Part shown: positions 44,953 through 57,141 of the stretch, in pieces
How positions within the stretch are numbered: position 1 is the first letter of the stretch
How the letters are laid out: each line of letters starts with the position of its first letter
Assembly (NCBI RefSeq): GCF_002878395.1
Contig: NC_061116.1
Span: 126,120,976 to 126,184,975 of the forward strand
Length of the DNA stretch: 64,000 bases
Reading direction: 5' to 3'
DNA from: Capsicum annuum
Taxonomy: Eukaryota > Streptophyta > Magnoliopsida > Solanales > Solanaceae
Program-made: the position numbers and the translations under genes
The notes under the pieces: generated by a model
Database searches by the model: none
What the model was told of the DNA's origin: nothing
The model's input: the letters and a program-made list of their open reading frames with translations, nothing else

Positions 44953-47851
44953 TATAATACCCCGTACTTCTACCTAGCTTGAAATTATCCTAAGAATGTC
45001 AAATACATGCTTTAAAATATGAATCCACTTCTATACATGTGGAATTTTCAATATTTTTACTTTTTGTTGTGTGGAAAATTGAATAAGCTTTCCATCGATA
45101 CCAAATTCTCCTAAATTCGATAACCAGGTAAGAAGTTATGATGATTTAAAGTTTCAGTCACTAAACACAGTCATTTCAGCTAGTGACACATCGTTCCATA
45201 AGCCAAAATGACATTTGTCAGTTTCCTATAACACTCTGCGATTACACCGCATCGCAAAGGGCTCCTAAATCCCAGTTGTTCTTTTTCCAGTGAATCTCTG
45301 TGATGTCTATGCATCGTGCCAAAATTCTAGGTCGCAAACAAAGTGGCAATGTGATAGCTTCATGTCACGTCATCTCCCAATTTCCTAATTGTCATTTTCC
45401 AGAGACATGACGAGATAGCACCGCATCGCACCAGCCTGCCAAATCGAGAAATTTTGACAAAAATTAAAAGATGCGTCCAGGGTTAAATAGGTCTTTTCCC
45501 ATGATTTTATGCCACCCAGATGTGGGATTTAAGCCCTAAAAATATCCTTAGCTACTCATTATTCACTTTTTCTCCAATATCAAGAATATTCTCTCTCAAG
45601 AAAACAAAATCCTAGCCCTTGGAAATCAAGGTCAATCTCAAAAAATCAATCCAAGGACTCCAAGACCCTTCAAGGTTTCCTTTCTCGGGTATGTATAGTA
45701 TTTATTCATGGATTCCTTTTGTCCATGAAGCCTAATAATTAAGTTTTAAATTATGAATTATGATATTCATGATATGTGTTGATTATGTTCATGTGGTTGT
45801 TGTTGTATGATTCCCAAGTTGGATACTTTATGTGTTTTTATGAGAATATGTTAGCATGTGAGTTGAACACCATGAAATTTAGTTGGTTATGATATGTTAA
45901 TTTGATGATTATGTCATGCCCTAAGTCATGCACTCTAAGTGTTTGACAAAATGCCTAAGAGACTATAAATTACATAATATAGCTCATTTGTGACTTAGGT
46001 GATAGATTCATGTTTTATCCTTATGTTCAAATTACTCCCATACTATTGATGTGCAATGTAGATGTTTGTTAAAATGCTCATGATGCTAGAATATGGAATT
46101 ATGACATTGATTATATGCATTCCTACTATGTAAAAGATTATTATAACCATGTACATAATGAAATCCCCAACTTATTGTGTTATGGATTGTTGATGTTGGT
46201 CATGTATTCAAGAATATCATGCCTTGTCAGTTTCCTTCTATCGAGTCCTGGGGGTACTCATACTCGATAATTTAGCTATGTACCTAGAGCCAGTGTCATG
46301 TTTTCAAGATACTCTCAGTCAAACCATGATCAGTAGAATTCAATCAGTTATATGACTCAAGAAAACTCAGTAAATTTAGTGTCTGGTGCCTAGTCCTACT
46401 CAGTAATCTCAGTAATCTTAGTAATCTCTATAATCTCAGTCAGTTATCAGAGCTCAATTGTATTCCATCAGTCAACTAAACCCAGTGAACTCCGTTGAAT
46501 TCAGTTAAATTGTACCATCAGTAATAGCTCAGTCATGTCTAGTATAAACTAGGAAAAATTAGTTCAGTGTATATTCAGTTGGGAGTAGGAGTTAGCACCT
46601 AGTGAGCCTAGGGATGAGGGCTCACCTGTTAGCTAGTAGAGGGTGTGATCCTTATTTGAAATCCCTGCATTCCAGAACTACATAGCCAATATAGGTTGAG
46701 ATGTACCCCTACGCGTCTAGGGACTATACATCTTATTTGAATTTTCATTACAGAAGGGGTTGACAGATGAGCTCCTTATCAGAGAGGGTTTACTCACAGC
46801 TTGTCTTTACTCAGGCACAGTGCTGACACCCTTCCAACTGGGGTTACAAGTTAGATACCACCAGTTTAGATTTGGGGTATGTCGGTTAGATATTACTTCC
46901 CATAGTTTCAGTTTTAGATTCAGTCTTTAGAATAGAACTCAGTTTAGTTCTATAGAAATTAGGACTGTCAGATACAGTTACTCAGCTCTGTATGAAACTC
47001 AGCTAGTTCCATCAAATTTCAGGACTATTAGACACAATCACCCAGTTAATAGTATATTAATGATACAAAATTCATGTTATCAGTATTTAGTTTTAGGACT
47101 ATCAGATATAGTCAATCAAACTAGTTCTTTATAATTAGAATTTTCAAAAATAGTCATTCCTTTATTTGTAATATGACATTAGTTCCTCAATACTATATAG
47201 ACTCAGTTACTCAGTATCCAAGTATTAGTAAATAGATATCAGTAAATCCACATTATCAGAATTCATGAGTCAGTGTTCTCACGGTCTCAGTTACAATTAT
47301 GTATTCATGCATGCATTCTCACCTTCATGATATTCATTCAGTTAGTATATTCATGCATATGAACCCCATGCATTCAGCCTATCTCACTTGCATACCAGTA
47401 TATTCAACGTACTGATGCATTTACGCTATGGTGTTTTATACCATAGGTTTAGAAGCACAAGCTCCTGAGTATCCTTAGTAGATCAAATGTTCAGCAGCCA
47501 GACTAGCAGTGAGTCCTCATCATTTGAGGATAGCATGATTATTTATTACTTTATTATTTTAGTAGTTTGAAGTTGTTGGGGACATATCCCATGAACTGCA
47601 CAGATTTTAGACAATTAGAGACTTTCAGACTACAGCATGTTTCAGTTTTGGGTATTTTTATACCACATTATAGTCTTTGTTTTATATTTAGTATTAGTTC
47701 AGTTTTGAATCTTATGGCCTTATAGCTTATATTCCGTATATTCATAGTATATTATTCAATGCTCAGTTATAGATATCAGTCATGGGTTAGCTTGTGGTCC
47801 TTGGGGTCATGAGCACCGTGTAACATTTCGGACCAGATTTGAGGTGTTACA
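44953..47851 (+). mobile_element. 3' LTR of element B
   Basis: 2899 bp. Its first base pair pair TG has become TA (TATAATACCCC); it ends GGTGTTACA at 47851, followed by AAGAC. Confidence 0.93.
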
Positions 47852-47856
47852 AAGAC
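47852..47856 (+). repeat. Target-site duplication of element B, right copy
   Basis: AAGAC, identical to 33954-33958. Confidence 0.93.
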
Positions 47857-48185
47857 ATTTTTGGATTTGATAGAACTTGACATGGTAGATTTTGATATAG
47901 TTTTGGGGATGGATTGGCTCTATTCATGCTTTACTTTTTTGGATTGTAGGATACAAAAGGTTAGTTTTTATTTTCCTAATGAAACAATGATTGAATAGGA
48001 GAGGAGTTCCTGAGTACCCAAAGAGAGGTTTATTTCATATCTTAGAGTTTAGAAGTTGATCTTCAAGGGGTTTCTGTATCATCTACTTCGAGTCAAAGAT
48101 CCTGACTCTGAGAGTCCCTTTTTGCAAACTATCCCAGTGGTTAATGAATTTCTTAAAGTTTTTTTGATGATCTTTTTGGAATTTC
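47857..48185 (+). pseudogene. Protease end and linker of element C
   Basis: It resumes the reading cut at 33958: FLDLIELDMVDFDIVLGMDW then LYSCFTFLDC, the second half of retropepsin with the ILGMDWL-type motif. It then runs into VPKERFIS, HLLRVKDPDSESP and IPVVNEF, the linker before RT. One or two stops are TAG at expected Trp or Gln. Confidence 0.87.
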
Positions 48186-48980
48186 TTTCGATAGGGAAAT
48201 AGAATTTCGGATTGATTTTCTACCTGATACCTATCTTATTTCTATTCCTCCTTATAGGATGGCTCTTACTGAACTAAAGAAACTAAAGGTGTAGTTAAAG
48301 GATCTTTTAGATAAGGGTTTCATCCATCCTAGTGTTTCCCCGTGGAATACCCCTATGCTTTTTCTGCAAAAGAAATATGGGTCTCTTCAAATGTGTATAG
48401 ACTATCATCAGTTGAATAAAGTTACAATAAAAAATAAATATCCTCTTCCTAGATTTGATGACCTCTTCGATCAATGTTAGGGTGCTAGGTGTTTCTCAAA
48501 TATTAATCTCCGTTTGAGCTATTACCAGTTGAAAATTAGGGAGGTGGATATTCCTAAGACTGCTTTCTAGACTCGGTATAGCCATTATGATCTTTGGGTT
48601 ATCTCATTTGGGTTGACTAATACTTCGGCTGCTTTCATGGATCTTATGAATCGGGAGTTTAGGAAGTTTCTAGAATTATTTATTATAGTCTTCATAGATG
48701 ACACCTGGGTGTATTCTATAAGTGAGGAGGATTATTCCAATTACATTTGAATTGTGTTGCAAACTATAAAGGACCAAAAACTGTATGCAAAATTTTCTAA
48801 GTATGAATTTTGGCTAAGTGTTGTGACCTTTCTTGGGCATGTTATTTCTAGTAAGGGGATCAAGGTAGATCCGTAGAAAGTTTGAGACAGTTAAGAAGTG
48901 GCCTAGATCCATGACTCCAACTAACATTAGGAGCTTCTTGGTTTTGAATGAGTATTATCTAAGGTTTATGGAGAGTTTCT
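48185..48980 (+). pseudogene. Reverse transcriptase of element C
   Basis: EIEFRIDFLPDTYLISIPPYRMAL opens the domain. [36 protein letters not shown], and FGLTNTSAAFMDLMNREF follow. The catalytic motif is FIDD (48691-48702), where F-[VIL]-D-D is usual, so both aspartates remain. Then [15 protein letters not shown] at about 48831-48872. Stops are at 48292 and 48478 (TAG at expected Gln). Length is close to the family norm but the gene is dead. Confidence 0.92.
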
Positions 48981-49078
48981 CATCTATTGATGCTCTGCTA
49001 ATGAAGTTAACTCAGAAAAAGGTTAAGTTTCTGTAGTCTGATGCTTGTGAAGATAATTTTTAGAAGTGGAAGTATAAG

Positions 49079-49400
49079 TTGACTTATGTGCCTGTTTTGA
49101 CCCGACTTGAGGGTACTGAGGGGTTTGTTGTGTATTGTGATGCATCCCTTGTAGGGATAAGCTGTGTGTTGATGCAACATGGTAAGGTTTTAGCCTATGC
49201 TTCTAGGCAACTTAAAGTTCATGAGAGGAATTACTTGACCCACGATCTAGAGTTGGCAGCTGTGATCTTTGCTTTAAAGATGGTGCCATTATTTGTATGA
49301 GGTACACATAGATATTTATTCAGACCATAAGATGTTGAATTATGAGTTTAAGCAGAAGGAATTGAATCTTAGGTTTACACTAGAATCTAGGTAAAAATAA
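49079..49400 (+). pseudogene. RNase H of element C
   Basis: [19 protein letters not shown] (catalytic Asp in YCDAS), [20 protein letters not shown] and [12 protein letters not shown] (catalytic Glu) are in one open frame (49079-49300). After a frameshift SDHK (catalytic Asp) appears near 49320. It removes the RNA strand during reverse transcription in live elements. Confidence 0.9.
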
Positions 49401-49528
49401 TGATATTATTGATGCTTTTAGCAAGTTTTTTATAGGGCACCAGTGTCTATCATATTAGACTGAGGTATGCGGTTTTTTTTTATCACTTCTGACATTTATT
49501 TTAGAAAGGTTTGGATACTTAGGTAAAC

Positions 49529-49800
49529 CTTAGCACCACTTTTCACCCTCAAATGGATGGACAAGCAGAACATACTATTCAGACTTGGAGGATATGCTAA
49601 GGGCTTGTATGATTGAGTTTAAAGGTAGTTGGGTCGACCATTTGCCTCTTATTGAATTCACTTATAACAACACTTAACATTCTAGCATTCAAATGACCCC
49701 TTTTGAGGCTCTTTAAGGTAGAAGGTACATGTCTCCTATTGGATGGTTTGATGTAGGTGAGACTAGGTTGTTTGGCCCTTAGTTTACAAAGCCATGGAGA
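49529..49800 (+). pseudogene. Integrase remnant of element C
   Basis: LSTTFHPQMDGQAEHTIQT (49529-49585) is the integrase segment with the catalytic Glu after DGQ. LRACMIEFKGSWVDHLPLIE and FTYNN follow in a shifted frame. The N-terminal zinc domain and the first catalytic aspartates should lie between RNase H and 49529, but only about 130 bp are there, so they are deleted. Confidence 0.85.
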
Positions 49801-49915
49801 AGGTGAAGGAAATTAGAGAAAGGCTTATGATTGCTCAAAGTTTTCAAAAGTCTTATACGAATATGAGGCGATAGAAGCTAGAATATGATTGTTATAAATT
49901 TGTTGTCTTATGAGG

Positions 49916-50060
49916 AAGTCCTGATTGAAATATTGGATAGGCAAGTTTGTATATTGAGGACTAAGGATATCAGTAAAGGTTCTTTGGAGAAATCAAAAGG
50001 TAGAAGAGGCTACTTGGAACTTTGAAGAAGATACGAAAGTGAAATACCCTTTCTTGTTCC
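49916..50060 (+). pseudogene. Chromodomain remnant of element C
   Basis: ILDRQVCILRTKDISKGS then a frameshifted region with KGRRGYLEL and ESEIPFLV matches the order ...ILDRQ..LR.K.I..VKV.W......EATWE.E..M...YPHLF known for chromovirus tails. It ends just before the 3' non-coding region. Confidence 0.65.
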
Positions 50061-50198
50061 CCATGTTGTATGAAAGTGCTTAAGATATGAATTGTATTTT
50101 CCCTCTTATCGCATTTAAAAAATTGTCCTTGGATTCTACTATATTTTTCTATTATCACTCTAAAAATGTCCTAACTCCTTGTTTTGGGATGAATAATC

Positions 50199-50210
50199 TA
50201 AGGGGGGATA
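50199..50210 (+). other. Polypurine tract of element C
   Basis: AAGGGGGGATAA directly before the 3' LTR TGTAAGTCCC. Confidence 0.85.
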
Positions 50211-50211
50211 A

Positions 50212-52095
50212 TGTAAGTCCCTATAAAATTTTGATCATTTTATTTCTGACCCTTCTGTGTGTGTAACATTAATTTTTTGCTTGAATTATGATTAGGAATG
50301 CTAAAAAGGGTGTTTTAGGAAAGTTACAGAATTTGCGGATGTGGTTTAGGATCATTTTGGGACCTCGATACAGTGAGGATCCATGATAGTGGCATGCCAT
50401 GCAACTTAGCTTCTGCTATAAGAGTGCAGCACGCTGGCTACCCTCTGTGATATCAGTGTGCACGTTGCTATATATTTTTCATTCAATTTTTTTTCACTTG
50501 GGGTGAGGGGCTCTTTGGTCCTTTACCTCTTAAACGACTTTAAAATACCAAATTAACCCTTTTTCTTTAGTTTTTAAGATCAAATACTATACTTTTCCCT
50601 CTTTAGCTCCCAAACCAAGAAAGTTCAAGGGTTTTACAAGAAATAGTACTCTGGTCTCCAAACTTCAATTTCTTTTTAAATTCTTCTGTGTTTCAAGCAT
50701 GTTTCTCTTTCCTTAAATTGAATTTTACATTGTTACATCAACTTATTAGATATTTATGTGATTTAAATAGATTGATTTGGAATTAGGTTGAGGGTTTTTG
50801 GTTGTTATTACTTGACTTACTTTTCCCATGTTTTAAATGGATTATTCATGCTTTAATTGATGGTTTTGGGACAAAATTGTGCATTGTGATTATGTTTGAA
50901 ATGCGTGAAATGGGTTTCACTAAGATTGATGAACTTTCAGCTTAGTAATGGCATTAACCTCAACCCACATTGTAAACTTGGTTTTGAATATAGATTTTTA
51001 CATAATTGAATTTATCTTTGGAAAGTATTGCATTCCATTAAAGGATAAAAAGGTATTTGGAATGACCTTGGAGGCCAAGGTTATGGATTTTAATAGAGCT
51101 TGGAAATCTAATGGTTAAATAGAATGGTTTGGCATAACGGAATTAGCTTGAAAGAATATTGGTATGATGATACCAATTTGGTAAATGCCTAAATAAATGA
51201 CTCCTTTGTTAATGGTTTGTTTATGTGCAAACTGTTTTAATTCGGGCTTAAAGGGAATCGTGTAGCTCACCGTGAAGGTATAGTTCTAGGGGGACCAATA
51301 CTTAAAACCATGTTTGTCGATATTGGGGGTTTATATAACCATGTGTCTAGATACACATTATATATTTGATAGCTATCACCTTTGTGTCTTTAACTATTCC
51401 TCGGTACATGCCACTAACATAGATAGGGGCCCTTTCGGTTGGGGGAGTCAAATCTGTATAGCCCGTGGGTGCCTTTAGGACAGAGCAAGCTACATAGTTC
51501 GGGTTAATGTTTTAAATTATCATGTTAATTAACCTTTGTCCCTATCCTGGCTTCCTATATATATATATGCATAAATGTCGTGCATGTGGTTTATGGCTGA
51601 ATTTTGGTAGATGCATTATTTTATCCTATCCCCTTAGTTACATGCCACTGTTCGCCCCATTGACTATTCTCGTATGCTGTATTATCCTATGACATAAAAT
51701 TGAAAGACTTTTCTGTTGTACATGTGCAATGTTAGGTTGTCCAATACTTCTATTGATCAATTATGAAGTGGTGAGCCTCTATCCTTTAGAAGGCCCTATC
51801 ATTTTATTGGTTTTTTATTGTCTTAGTACTTTGGATTTTTTTTGTCATAGTCGGAGGAATTTCTGAACTTAGTTGGTGTTCTTGGTGTAGAGGCTTTCTT
51901 GGGCAGGATTGGGGTGTATTTGATGACTTATTTTGACTCTTTACATTTTCTTTTAATTTTATATATCTATCATTGATTGGTCGACTTCCGCTGTTTATAT
52001 TTATGTTATTTTGAGGTAAGGCTAAGGAGGTTATCACAGAACCATGGTGGGATTGAGATTGCTCATCACGGCTAGGCCTGGGTTTGGGGCATGAC
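50212..52095 (+). mobile_element. 3' LTR of element C
   Basis: About 1.88 kb from TGTAAGTCCC to ...GGGGCATGAC. Its last bases match the remnant before the PBS at 32156-32184; the middle matches 5941-6950. No terminal duplication can be tested because the 5' LTR is truncated. The 102-aa minus frame at 51804-52112 is a shadow. Confidence 0.82.
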
Positions 52096-52106
52096 TTTTG
52101 CCCATT

Positions 52107-53049
52107 GGGCAAGAGTTGACACTACCACAATGTATTGATTTATGAGATGTTCTATTACTCTTCCCCTAGAATAAAAACTTAGACCAAGTTCTTTCTAGTA
52201 ATAAGTTACGTCATATGGGTAAGAGTTGACACTATCATATTGTGTTTTAATTTATGAGATGTTCTATAACTCTTGCCTTAGATGCAAAACTTAACCTAAG
52301 GACTTTCAAACAATAAGTTACGCCTCATGGGTAAGAGTTGACACTACCACATCCTGTTTTGATTTATGAGATGCTCTATAACCTTGACTTAGAGAAAAGA
52401 CTTAGAACAAGGACTTTAAAACCACAAATTATACCCCATGGATAAGAGTTGACACTACCCCATTTGGTTTTTGATTTATAAGATATTTTATAAATCGAGG
52501 ATTTTGAAACAACAAGTTATGCCCTATGGATAAGAGTTGACTCTACCACATTATGTCTTGATTTATGAAAAGTTATATAACTCTTGCCTTGGAATCACGA
52601 CTTAGTCCAAGGACTTTCAAACATCAAGTTACGCCCCATGTGCAAGAATTGACACCACGACATCACATCTTGATTTATAAGAATGTTCTATAACTTTTAC
52701 CTTAGAGGCAAGACGTAGTCCACAAGTTGCAACCTATGGACAAGAATTGACAATATCATATCATGTCTTGATTTATGTGATGCTCTATTAGTTTTGCTTC
52801 TAAGACAAGATTTAGTCCAAAACCGTTACGCCCGATGGATAAGTGTTGACATTACTACATCGTTACTTGATTTATGAGATATTCTATAACTCTTGCCTAG
52901 AAGCAAGACTCAAGAATTTTCAAACAATAAGTTATGCCCCACGAACAAGATTTGACACTACCACATTATATCTAATTTATGAGATATCTTATGAGTTTTT
53001 TTTGCCTTAGAGGCAATGCTTGCTCGAAAGGACTTTCAAATGACAAGTC
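52107..53049 (+). repeat. Tandem array, nine diverged copies of about 88-112 bp
   Basis: Unit starts ('gg.taagagttgacactacc') at 52107, 52217, 52329, 52440, 52528, 52640, 52738, 52837 and 52943. Each unit continues with 'tgatttatgagatgttctat', 'aactcttgccttaga', 'aagacttagtccaa' and 'agttacgccccatg'. Copies vary by deletions of 10-24 bp. It begins 12 bp after the end of the C LTR and is not part of that LTR. Confidence 0.9.
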
Positions 53050-55388
53050 AAAGAAAGAGGATCCTTTTGCAGATTATCCAACTTTTTATTTATTAGCAAA
53101 ATATAATAGAATTGAGAAAGAAGAAAAGACAAAAAAATAGAAAAAAGAAAAAAAGATTGAGAAAAAGAGAGAAGAAAAAAATAAAGTTTAATAAAAAAAA
53201 AAAAAAGAAAAGAAAAAAAAGATTGAGAAAAACAAAAATGAGAATACAAAAAATAAAATAAATTTTGAGAAAAAAGAGAAAAAAAGAAGAAGAAGAAGTT
53301 GAGATATAAATGAGCATGGAAAGTTTAATTTGAGGATTAAAGGGATAAAAATATACTTGTTCTATACATAAAAAGGAAAGAAGACTAGTCTTTAAAAAAT
53401 TTTCTGAGGGAGAACAAAAATCAAAAGCCACTCATTGTGAAGGTTATCCCATATAATTCTTTGATTAAATTTCTTACACAAAAAAAGGTCAACTTTCCAT
53501 TTCTACCTCAAATCGCCTTTCGATCATTATTCTTGCCAAATATCGTTTCTCAGCTAGTTAAATTACAAAAAGAATTGGCAGGTTCCCATGTCCCCTTGCC
53601 TGAGGCATCAATGTTTGGCCATTTGGTTATTTTCTTTCTTTTTTATTTTCTAAACAAAATTGTCTTGTTGTGCTATTTAAAAAAAAAACTCTTTTGATGC
53701 TCCCTTTTTAGAACCTCTTTTTTTCTAATTGTTTTACTTCTTTTTCGATAAAAAATAAATATTTATGTAGTTTTATTATTTTTTGCTTATAATTTTATTT
53801 ATTAAGGTGGGGACACATGATAGTAAAATAAATATCAATAATATAATAATAATAATTATTATTATTATTATTATTTATACAGTATCGTTATACATCTTGC
53901 ACCATATATACAATACAGATATATTACATAACAATTTATACAATATTGATACATGTATACAATTTATACAATATTGATATATTACATAGTTGTTTTATAC
54001 AATATCGACACATTGTATATACATAATATATGCATTATGTATACAACACAATTTTTATTAGCAATTAGCTAAATTTATAAAATTGGTAGGGGTAATTATC
54101 CCTTTAAACAAAAAGAGGAAAAAACATAGTGAAAAAAGTAGAATTTATTCTTTTTAGATACGAAATTGTATGTAATTTTTTAGATGTAAATTCTTTTTCT
54201 AAGAAGATTAAAAAAAGATTTTTTTTAAATTACCACTGAATAAAAAAGAAAACGGAAGAAAATTCTAATGGCCATACATTTGGAATGAAGTTGGCCGACG
54301 TGCCACTTAGTGCAATAACAATACCCGACGACCCATTTTTAGTAATAAACAAAATCATGACTATATTTGTTGTAAAAAAATTATTTTTTTATATATATTT
54401 GAAACTCTTCCATGCTTCAAATATTTCTTTAGTCCTAGCAATATAGAATTATCTTAGGTGTTTCTAAAAATACAACGCAAAATATGAAATGAGTGATGAT
54501 AGCAAAATATTCAACAAAGGTAATCATAATTTTAAAATATGAAGTCATGCAAAAATAAGTCTAGTAAATATTAATTATATGACTAAATGTTAAATTAAAA
54601 AATAAATTTAGGTTATATGTTTATGCAAAACAAAAGAATAAATATCAAACATTATTGTCATTCAATGTTTAATTGAGTATTTTCATTTTGCATTCGTATT
54701 AATTTGAATTTATTTGAGTTACTAATATCTATAAAAAAAAATACAAGCATACCCAATAGGAGAAAACTATTACAATTAAACGTCCCCTTACTTAAAATGC
54801 CCCATTCCCTTGTAGCTTTAGTTAGTCTCCTTTTTATTTTTTTTTCTTTTTATTTCTCTGTTTCTTATTTTTTTCTTGTTTATTTTTTTCTCTTTTCATG
54901 GTTATTTGTTCATTTATTTTTCCTCAAATTAGTTTTTTCTTTTTTTACACCATAATATGATTCATTCTCAATTTTGATTCTTTTTTTTTCTCATTTTTGT
55001 TCATTTATGTTATTTCTCCACTTTTTTCCACTTCTTTTCTCAAGATTTACTGCATTTAATCTTTTTCTTTACTTTTTCATGCTTTTATTTTTTCTTTTGT
55101 CTCTTTGTTGGTTCATTTATTTCTAGACACATTGAAATAAGGTTGATACAAAAGTTTTAAAATTAAGTGTAGATAACTCAAGACTTAATTATTGAGTGTG
55201 ATGACTATTTTTAGATTAAAGATTAAGAGAATAAATTTGATATCCCAAATTTTGAGACTTACACTTTGATCCATCTATATAAAACTCTACAACAAAGAAA
55301 GGAGAAAAAAATTGATACTTCTTTTTCTCCATTTTCTCTCTTAGCTTTTTTTTTCTTTCATTATTGTTTCTATTATTGTTGCCATTTC
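53050..55388. other. AT-rich intergenic DNA, strand-biased; no gene seen
   Basis: 53100-53300 is almost all A and G. 53840-53875 has (ATT)n repeats. 53890-54050 holds repeated 'tacaatattgata' words and an inverted repeat (TACATAAT...ATTATGTA, near 54020). 54820-55110 is T-rich. Small frames here (53007-53431 minus, 53437-53697, 53783-53977, 54704-54955) are low-complexity and unsupported. Confidence 0.7.
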
Positions 55389-55441
55389 TCCTCCTCTTCT
55401 GCCTATTCTACATCTTTCTCCTCCTCTTCTTCTTCTTCTTG

Positions 55442-55473
<32 letters not shown>

Positions 55474-56752
55474 TTTTTTTCTCTTATTCTTCTTCTTCTT
55501 CCTCATCTTCTTCTTTCTCTTCTTATTTCTCTTCTTTTTCTACCTCTTCTTCATGTTCTTATTCTTCTTCTTCTTCTTCTTCATCTTCTTCTTCCTTTTA
55601 CTCTTCTTCCTCTTCTTCTTCTTCTTCTTTCTCTTCTTCCTCTTTTTCTTTTTCTTCTTCTTCTCTTCTTCTTCTTCCTCTTCTTCTTCCTCCTCTTCTT
55701 CCTCTTCTTCCTCTTCATCTTCTTCTTTCTCTTCTTTTTCTACCTCTTCTTCATGTTCTTATTCCTCTTCTTCTTCTTCCTTTTCTTCTTCATCTTCTTC
55801 TTCCTCTTACTCTTCTTCCTCTTCTTTTTCTTCTTCTTCTTCTTCTTTCTCTTCCTCTTCCTCTTCCTCGTCCTCTTCCTCAACCTCTTCTTCTTCTTCT
55901 TCTCCTATTTTTCTTCTTCCCCTTCTTCTTCCTCTTCCTCTTCTTTCTTTTCTTCTTTTTCTTTTTCTTCTTCTTTCTCTTCTTCCTCTTCCTCTTTCTC
56001 TTTCTTTTCCTCTTTGTATTCTTCTTTCTCTTCCTCTTTTTCTTCTTTTTCTTCTTCTTCTTCTTTCTCTTTCTCTTATTCTTCTTTCTTCTCTTCCTCT
56101 TCATCCTCTTTCTCCTCTTCTACCTCTTTCTCTTCTTCTTCTTCTTCTTCTTCTTCTTTTTCTTCTTTTTTTTTCATCTTTTTATTTTTCTTCTTCTTCT
56201 TCTTCCTCCTCCTCCTCCTCCTCTTCTTCTTCCTCTTCTTCTTTTTGTTCTTCCTCTTTTTCTTTTTCTTCTTCTTCTTCTTCCTCATCTGTCTTTTCTT
56301 CTTTTTTTTTTCTTCTTCCTCCTCTTCTTCCTCTTCTTCCTCTTCCTCTTCCTCTTCCTCTTCTTCCTCTTCCTCTTCCTCTTCTTTCTCTTCTTGTTCT
56401 TTTTCGTTTTCCTCTTCTTCTTCTTCTTCTTCTTCTTCTTTTCTTTTTCTTTCTCTTCCTTTCTTCTTCTTCTTCCTCCTCCTCCTCCTCCTCTTCTTCT
56501 TGTTCTTCTTCCTCTTTTTCTTCCCCTTCCTCTTCCTCTTCTTCTTTTTGTTCTTCCTCTTTTTCTTCTTCTTCTTCTCCTATTTTTCTTCTTCCTCTTC
56601 CTCATCTTTCTTTTCTTCTTTTTCTTTTTCTTCTTCTCTTCCTCTTCTTCTTCTTCCTCTTCTTTTTCTTCTTCTTTTTCTTCTTCTTCTTCTTCTCTTC
56701 TTCTTCTTCTTCTTCTTCTTCTTCTTCTTCTTTCTTTTCTTACTCTTCATTT

Positions 56753-56783
<31 letters not shown>

Positions 56784-57062
56784 TCTCTTCCTCTTTTTTT
56801 TTGTTTTCCTTTTCTTCTTCTTCTTCTTCTTCTTCTTCGTCTTCCTCTTCCTCTACTTCTTCCTCTTTCTCTTCTTCTTCTTTTTGTTTTTCTTTTTCTT
56901 TTTCTTCTTTCTCTTCCTCTTCCTCTTCTTCTACCTCTACCTCTTGTTCTTCCTCTTCTTCTTCTTCTTTCTCTTTTTCTTCCTCTTCTTCTTCTTATTC
57001 CCCTTCTTCTTTTTTATCTTCTTCTTCTTCCTCTTCTTTCTCTTCCTCTTCATCTTCTTCTT

Positions 57063-57093
<31 letters not shown>

Positions 57094-57141
57094 TTCTTCC
57101 TCTTCCTCCTCCTCCTCTTCCTTCACCTTCTTCTTCTTTCT
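55389..57141. repeat. Polypyrimidine tract, about 1.75 kb of degenerate (TTC)n and (CCT)n
   Basis: The plus strand is nearly all T and C. Rare A or G bases interrupt it. Period 3 dominates, with TTC, CTC and CCT variants. Longer duplications are embedded: 'tacctcttcttcatgttctt' at 55541 and again at 55741, and 'tctcctatttttcttcttcc' at 55901 and 56576. Open frames of 480-645 codons in all three plus frames only translate the repeat. Confidence 0.95.

Larger units (their letters stand above)
33959..47851 (+). mobile_element. Gypsy element B (Tekay/Del-like), inserted in C, split by H2
   Basis: LTRs of about 2.83 kb (left, after removing H2) and 2.90 kb (right) with a perfect AAGAC duplication. 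The interior has a PBS, gag (41127-42120), a weak protease remnant (about 42255-42400), a long non-coding module (about 42400-44150), the integrase C-terminus and a chromodomain (44193-44600), and a PPT. RT, RNase H and the integrase core are absent. Net length without H2 is about 9.8 kb. Confidence 0.93.
32156..52095 (+). mobile_element. Gypsy element C (Tekay/Del-like chromovirus), split by element B
   Basis: Parts in order: last ~30 bp of the 5' LTR, PBS, gag (32394-33650), protease start (33720-33958), then after B the protease end (47857), RT (48185-48730), RNase H (49079-49400), partial integrase (49529-49800), chromodomain remnant (49916-50060), PPT and 3' LTR (50212-52095). This gag-PR-RT-RH-IN-chromodomain order is that of chromoviruses. 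All genes have stops and frameshifts; the first part of integrase is missing. Confidence 0.9.

Noticed and set aside
53007..53431. Overlapping minus frames of 80 and 112 codons rich in Phe and Leu, resembling membrane proteins
   Set aside because: Low-complexity A/G-rich DNA read backwards; two frames open at once, no unique domain.
55880..56605. Lys/Arg-rich minus-strand frames of 70-106 codons
   Set aside because: They are the complement of the same polypyrimidine repeat.
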